A stretch of DNA of 64,000 nt from Pedobacter sp. (GTDB lineage: Bacteria; Bacteroidota; Bacteroidia; Sphingobacteriales; Sphingobacteriaceae), in contig NZ_JAVHXT010000003.1 of assembly GCF_031119335.1 (NCBI RefSeq), forward strand, positions 62,001 to 126,000, written 5' to 3'. The position numbers were made by a program, and so were the translations under genes. The notes beneath the pieces were generated by a model that saw nothing but the letters and a program-made list of their open reading frames with translations, was not told where the DNA came from and made no database searches. Numbering within the stretch: the first letter of the stretch is position 1; every line of letters starts with the position of its first letter. This document shows positions 61,994 through 64,000 of this stretch, in pieces.

Positions 61994-63394
61994 ATGAAAA
62001 AGAGTGAAGAAGACTTGGTACAGCAAATAAAATCTGTTTTCGACGACTATAATGATGGTTTGAGCGACCAGGGCTGGAATGAGCTACGTAAAAAATTTCC
62101 AGAAAAGGAAAGTAAAAAGCTGCCAATTTGGTGGCTAAGTGGCATTGCTGCAACATTACTTGTAGTTGCAGGTTTATATTTTTATAATGGTTCGGGTAAT
62201 GAAAAAGTGATTTTAAGAGCAAATAATACTCAAAAAGACAGCTCTTCGCAAAAAGGCAAAGCCGATGACTTTAAAGTGGAAACTGATATTGCCAATGCAG
62301 CAAAACCAACTAACACAATAGAAAACAACGAGAAGGTTGCACCAACTGAAAGCAAAGATTTTAGGAATGCCGTGCAGGACGTAAACAATGGCTTAAAAGT
62401 GCTTACCACTGAAAAGTTGATTGCAATACAGCCAAAGCCAGTTATTGCCAGCAAAGATAAAACAGAAACCCTAGGGAATGGCATAACACAAGGTCAGTTG
62501 AAAACTAGTACTATAATTGATGAAAATACAATTATCGCATCTGCACAAACAAATACCGACCAAGGTGTTAAAAAGCCAATTGACAACAATGCTACAGCGC
62601 TAGAAAAAGACGCAAAATCTAATACAGAAACCAAAAACACCAAATTAACAACTGAAGAATTTTTAACTGAACAAAGCAAAATTTTAGCGGCTAATGATAA
62701 TACGAAGGACATTCAAAAAAACAGTTCTTCTAAAACAACCTTCGATGTTTTTACTGGAACTTTCTTCAATTATCATGATAATAACGAGGCAAAGTTAAGC
62801 GCTGGCGTAGGTTTAAATGCAAATGTAAAAGTTACCAAAAATGTGGTTTTAAGTTTCGGTGCAGGCATTAGTCAAAACAAAGTAAGTTACGAAAACAGCG
62901 TTCCAACGGAGATTTCACAAGCAATGTTTGCATCTAAGGACAATGCTTTAAATTCGGCACCAGTTAGCGGCATGGCTTACTCTGCCACAGCTACCAACGA
63001 CGTAAGTTTCAACGGCAGGTTATTAAGTGTAGATTTACCCATGGTTGTGAAGTTTTTTCCATCTAAAAAGCAAGATTTTTATATATCCACAGGAATTAAT
63101 TCTAGTACTTATCTTTCCCAAAAATACACTTATAACTACAGCTGGAGCAATTTTGGTTACAGAAATGGCGAAGCACAAACACAGCAACAAACCGATGAAA
63201 GTAGTTTAAAAGGTTTTGATTTTGCCAATAGCGCAATCATTGCTATCGGAATTAACCAAAACTTAGGAAAAAACGTATTGATTTTCGAGCCTTATTATAG
63301 ACCTGCCCTAAGCACCATGGGTGATAAAAATTTAAGGATTAGCTCAGCAGGATTAAATTTGAAATTTAATTTTAATGGCAACTCGAAAAAATAG
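61994..63394 (+). CDS. Membrane-anchored protein with porin-like C-terminal domain, putative anti-sigma
   Basis: A 466-residue protein: a cytosolic N-terminal 50 residues (EEDLVQQIKSVFDDYNDGLS), one membrane helix (WWLSGIAATLLVVAGLYFYN, about 50-69), a long Lys/Asn/Thr-rich linker (about 75-245), then alternating strands typical of an outer membrane barrel (FDVFTGTFFNYHDNNEAKLS, NLKFNFNG at the end). The start follows the sigma gene by two bases. The N-terminus and helix resemble anti-sigma proteins. How one protein could span both membranes is unclear; the barrel may instead fold in the periplasm. Confidence 0.72.
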   Translation: MKKSEEDLVQQIKSVFDDYNDGLSDQGWNELRKKFPEKESKKLPIWWLSGIAATLLVVAGLYFYNGSGNEKVILRANNTQKDSSSQKGKADDFKVETDIANAAKPTNTIENNEKVAPTESKDFRNAVQDVNNGLKVLTTEKLIAIQPKPVIASKDKTETLGNGITQGQLKTSTIIDENTIIASAQTNTDQGVKKPIDNNATALEKDAKSNTETKNTKLTTEEFLTEQSKILAANDNTKDIQKNSSSKTTFDVFTGTFFNYHDNNEAKLSAGVGLNANVKVTKNVVLSFGAGISQNKVSYENSVPTEISQAMFASKDNALNSAPVSGMAYSATATNDVSFNGRLLSVDLPMVVKFFPSKKQDFYISTGINSSTYLSQKYTYNYSWSNFGYRNGEAQTQQQTDESSLKGFDFANSAIIAIGINQNLGKNVLIFEPYYRPALSTMGDKNLRISSAGLNLKFNFNGNSKK

Positions 63395-63455
63395 TTTTAG
63401 ATATCTTTGCAGTACTAAGCTTCTCCAAAATTTTTGATACAAAAAGCTAAAGTCA

Positions 63456-63503
63456 ATTTCAATATGTAAGTTTATATCATCAATTAAACTTACATATTGA
63501 AAT
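63456..63503. repeat. Perfect 19-bp inverted repeat before the second leader hairpin
   Basis: 63456-63474 (beginning ATTTCAATATG) and 63485-63503 pair perfectly across a 10-base spacer. The right arm runs into the first bases of the leader hairpin at 63502. No T-run follows, so it is not a standard terminator. Confidence 0.6.
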
Positions 63504-63535
63504 GAAACCATGCCGACCTATCGGCATAGCTTCAT
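63502..63535 (+). promoter_or_regulatory. Leader hairpin with embedded uORF start, copy 2
   Basis: ATGAA, internal loop ACC, ATGCCGA, loop CCTA, TCGGCAT, internal loop AGC, TTCAT. It has the same plan as 24957-24988 but with a longer, different, still fully paired inner stem. The first ATG opens an 18-codon uORF ending at 63558, three bases before the main ATG at 63562. Confidence 0.55.
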
Positions 63536-63561
63536 CTCCATTAAAAAACAAATTATAACAG

Positions 63562-64000
63562 ATGAAAAAAGTTATACTTAACCTATTATTGGTTGGTTTA
63601 GGTGGAAGCGTTTTAGCTCAAGATGCTGTAACGTACCAAACGCCTCCAAAAGTAATGGCAGATTTGCTTTTAGCTAAACCTACTCCTGGCGTTAGCATAG
63701 ATGGCAAGGCCGAGTGGATTTTGTTCAGCGACCGCAATCCGTATCCTTCTATTGAAGAATTGGCGATGCCAGAATACAAATTGGCAGGCATGCGTATCAA
63801 CCCTAACAATTACTCACCTAGTAGACAAACTTATGTAAACAGTTTTAGCCTAAAGAATATAAAAACGGGCAAAACGAGTACAGTTACAGGTTTGCCTGCT
63901 ACATTATTTGCTGGCAATGTTCGTTGGAACCCTAGCGAAACCAAAATCGCTTTTACGCAAACAGCTCAAGATAGAATTGACTTATACGTAATTGACGTAG
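63562..64000 (+). CDS. Exported S9 family peptidase (5' part, truncated by window end)
   Basis: The first 146 codons of an exported protein: signal peptide MKKVILNLLLVGLGGSVLAQ, then YQTPPKVMADLLLAKPTPGV and beta-propeller-like strands (KAEWILFSDRNPYPSIEELA, FAGNVRWNPSETKIAFTQTA). This is the start typical of Bacteroidota S9 (prolyl oligopeptidase/dipeptidyl aminopeptidase) enzymes; the catalytic domain lies beyond the window. It is preceded by the second copy of the conserved leader hairpin. Confidence 0.8.
   Translation, partial: MKKVILNLLLVGLGGSVLAQDAVTYQTPPKVMADLLLAKPTPGVSIDGKAEWILFSDRNPYPSIEELAMPEYKLAGMRINPNNYSPSRQTYVNSFSLKNIKTGKTSTVTGLPATLFAGNVRWNPSETKIAFTQTAQDRIDLYVIDV

Overview
The window is a chromosomal segment of a low-G+C Bacteroidota bacterium, most likely a Pedobacter-like member of the Sphingobacteriaceae. 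The evidence is the protein families and the promoters. Many genes have a TAnnTTTG -7 box, the Bacteroidota sigma-A element, and several of these boxes sit only 3-6 nt before the start codon. Characteristic content includes a DUF3822-rsmD-coaD cluster, LytS/LytTR signalling, ECF sigma factors with membrane partner genes, large exported glycosidases and S9 peptidases, and abundant short palindromic intergenic repeats. No rRNA, tRNA or CRISPR array was recognised.

Layout. 0.3-5.2 kb: Rrf2 regulator, solitary Vsr endonuclease, LytS-LytTR pair and a second histidine kinase. 5.2-7.0 kb: a MITE-like repeat followed by an IS110-family element with a structured 5' non-coding end that may encode a bridge RNA. 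7-14.2 kb: RecD-like helicase, DUF3822, rsmD, coaD, an ECF sigma operon, and NUDIX/pyrE with overlapping divergent starts. 14.9-19.7 kb: MFS carrier, membrane protein, clpB. 20.3-24.4 kb: a large exported GH2 beta-galactosidase. 25-31.7 kb: beta-barrel protein, Dabb protein, a GbsR regulator with a small membrane operon, response regulator, DbpA-like helicase and YkuK. 31.7-42.5 kb: porin and Amt, radical SAM protein, two APC permeases and a Na+-type membrane pyrophosphatase. 42.9-46.2 kb: an accessory-looking stretch with a Fic protein behind a 60-bp palindrome, an Arr-type rifampin ADP-ribosyltransferase, an unknown membrane protein and a decayed gene. 46.5-54.1 kb: S9 peptidase, two deacetylase lipoproteins, a frameshifted M1-like peptidase, GreA-like protein and nitroreductase. 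54.26-56.39 kb: a complete IS1595-family element with terminal inverted repeats and an 8-bp target duplication, carrying a superinfection-immunity-like gene. 56.4-64 kb: DUF2975/XRE pair, ada-alkB repair pair, a vapBC locus with an internally deleted toxin, a degenerate DEAD-box protein, an ECF sigma factor with a membrane/beta-barrel partner, and the start of another S9 peptidase.

Most distinctive signals. (1) A 32-34 nt leader hairpin with compensatory stem changes and an invariant internal loop lies before two unrelated exported-protein genes, and each copy starts with an AUG opening a short uORF that ends 3-4 nt before the main start. (2) The IS1595 element has phage-immunity-like cargo and a structured non-coding left arm. 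(3) One MITE terminal repeat flanks two different cores, in five copies. (4) Matching operators lie before gbsR and a nearby two-gene membrane operon. (5) Several genes are visibly broken: vapC, the M1 peptidase, and the ORF at 45.8-46.2 kb.
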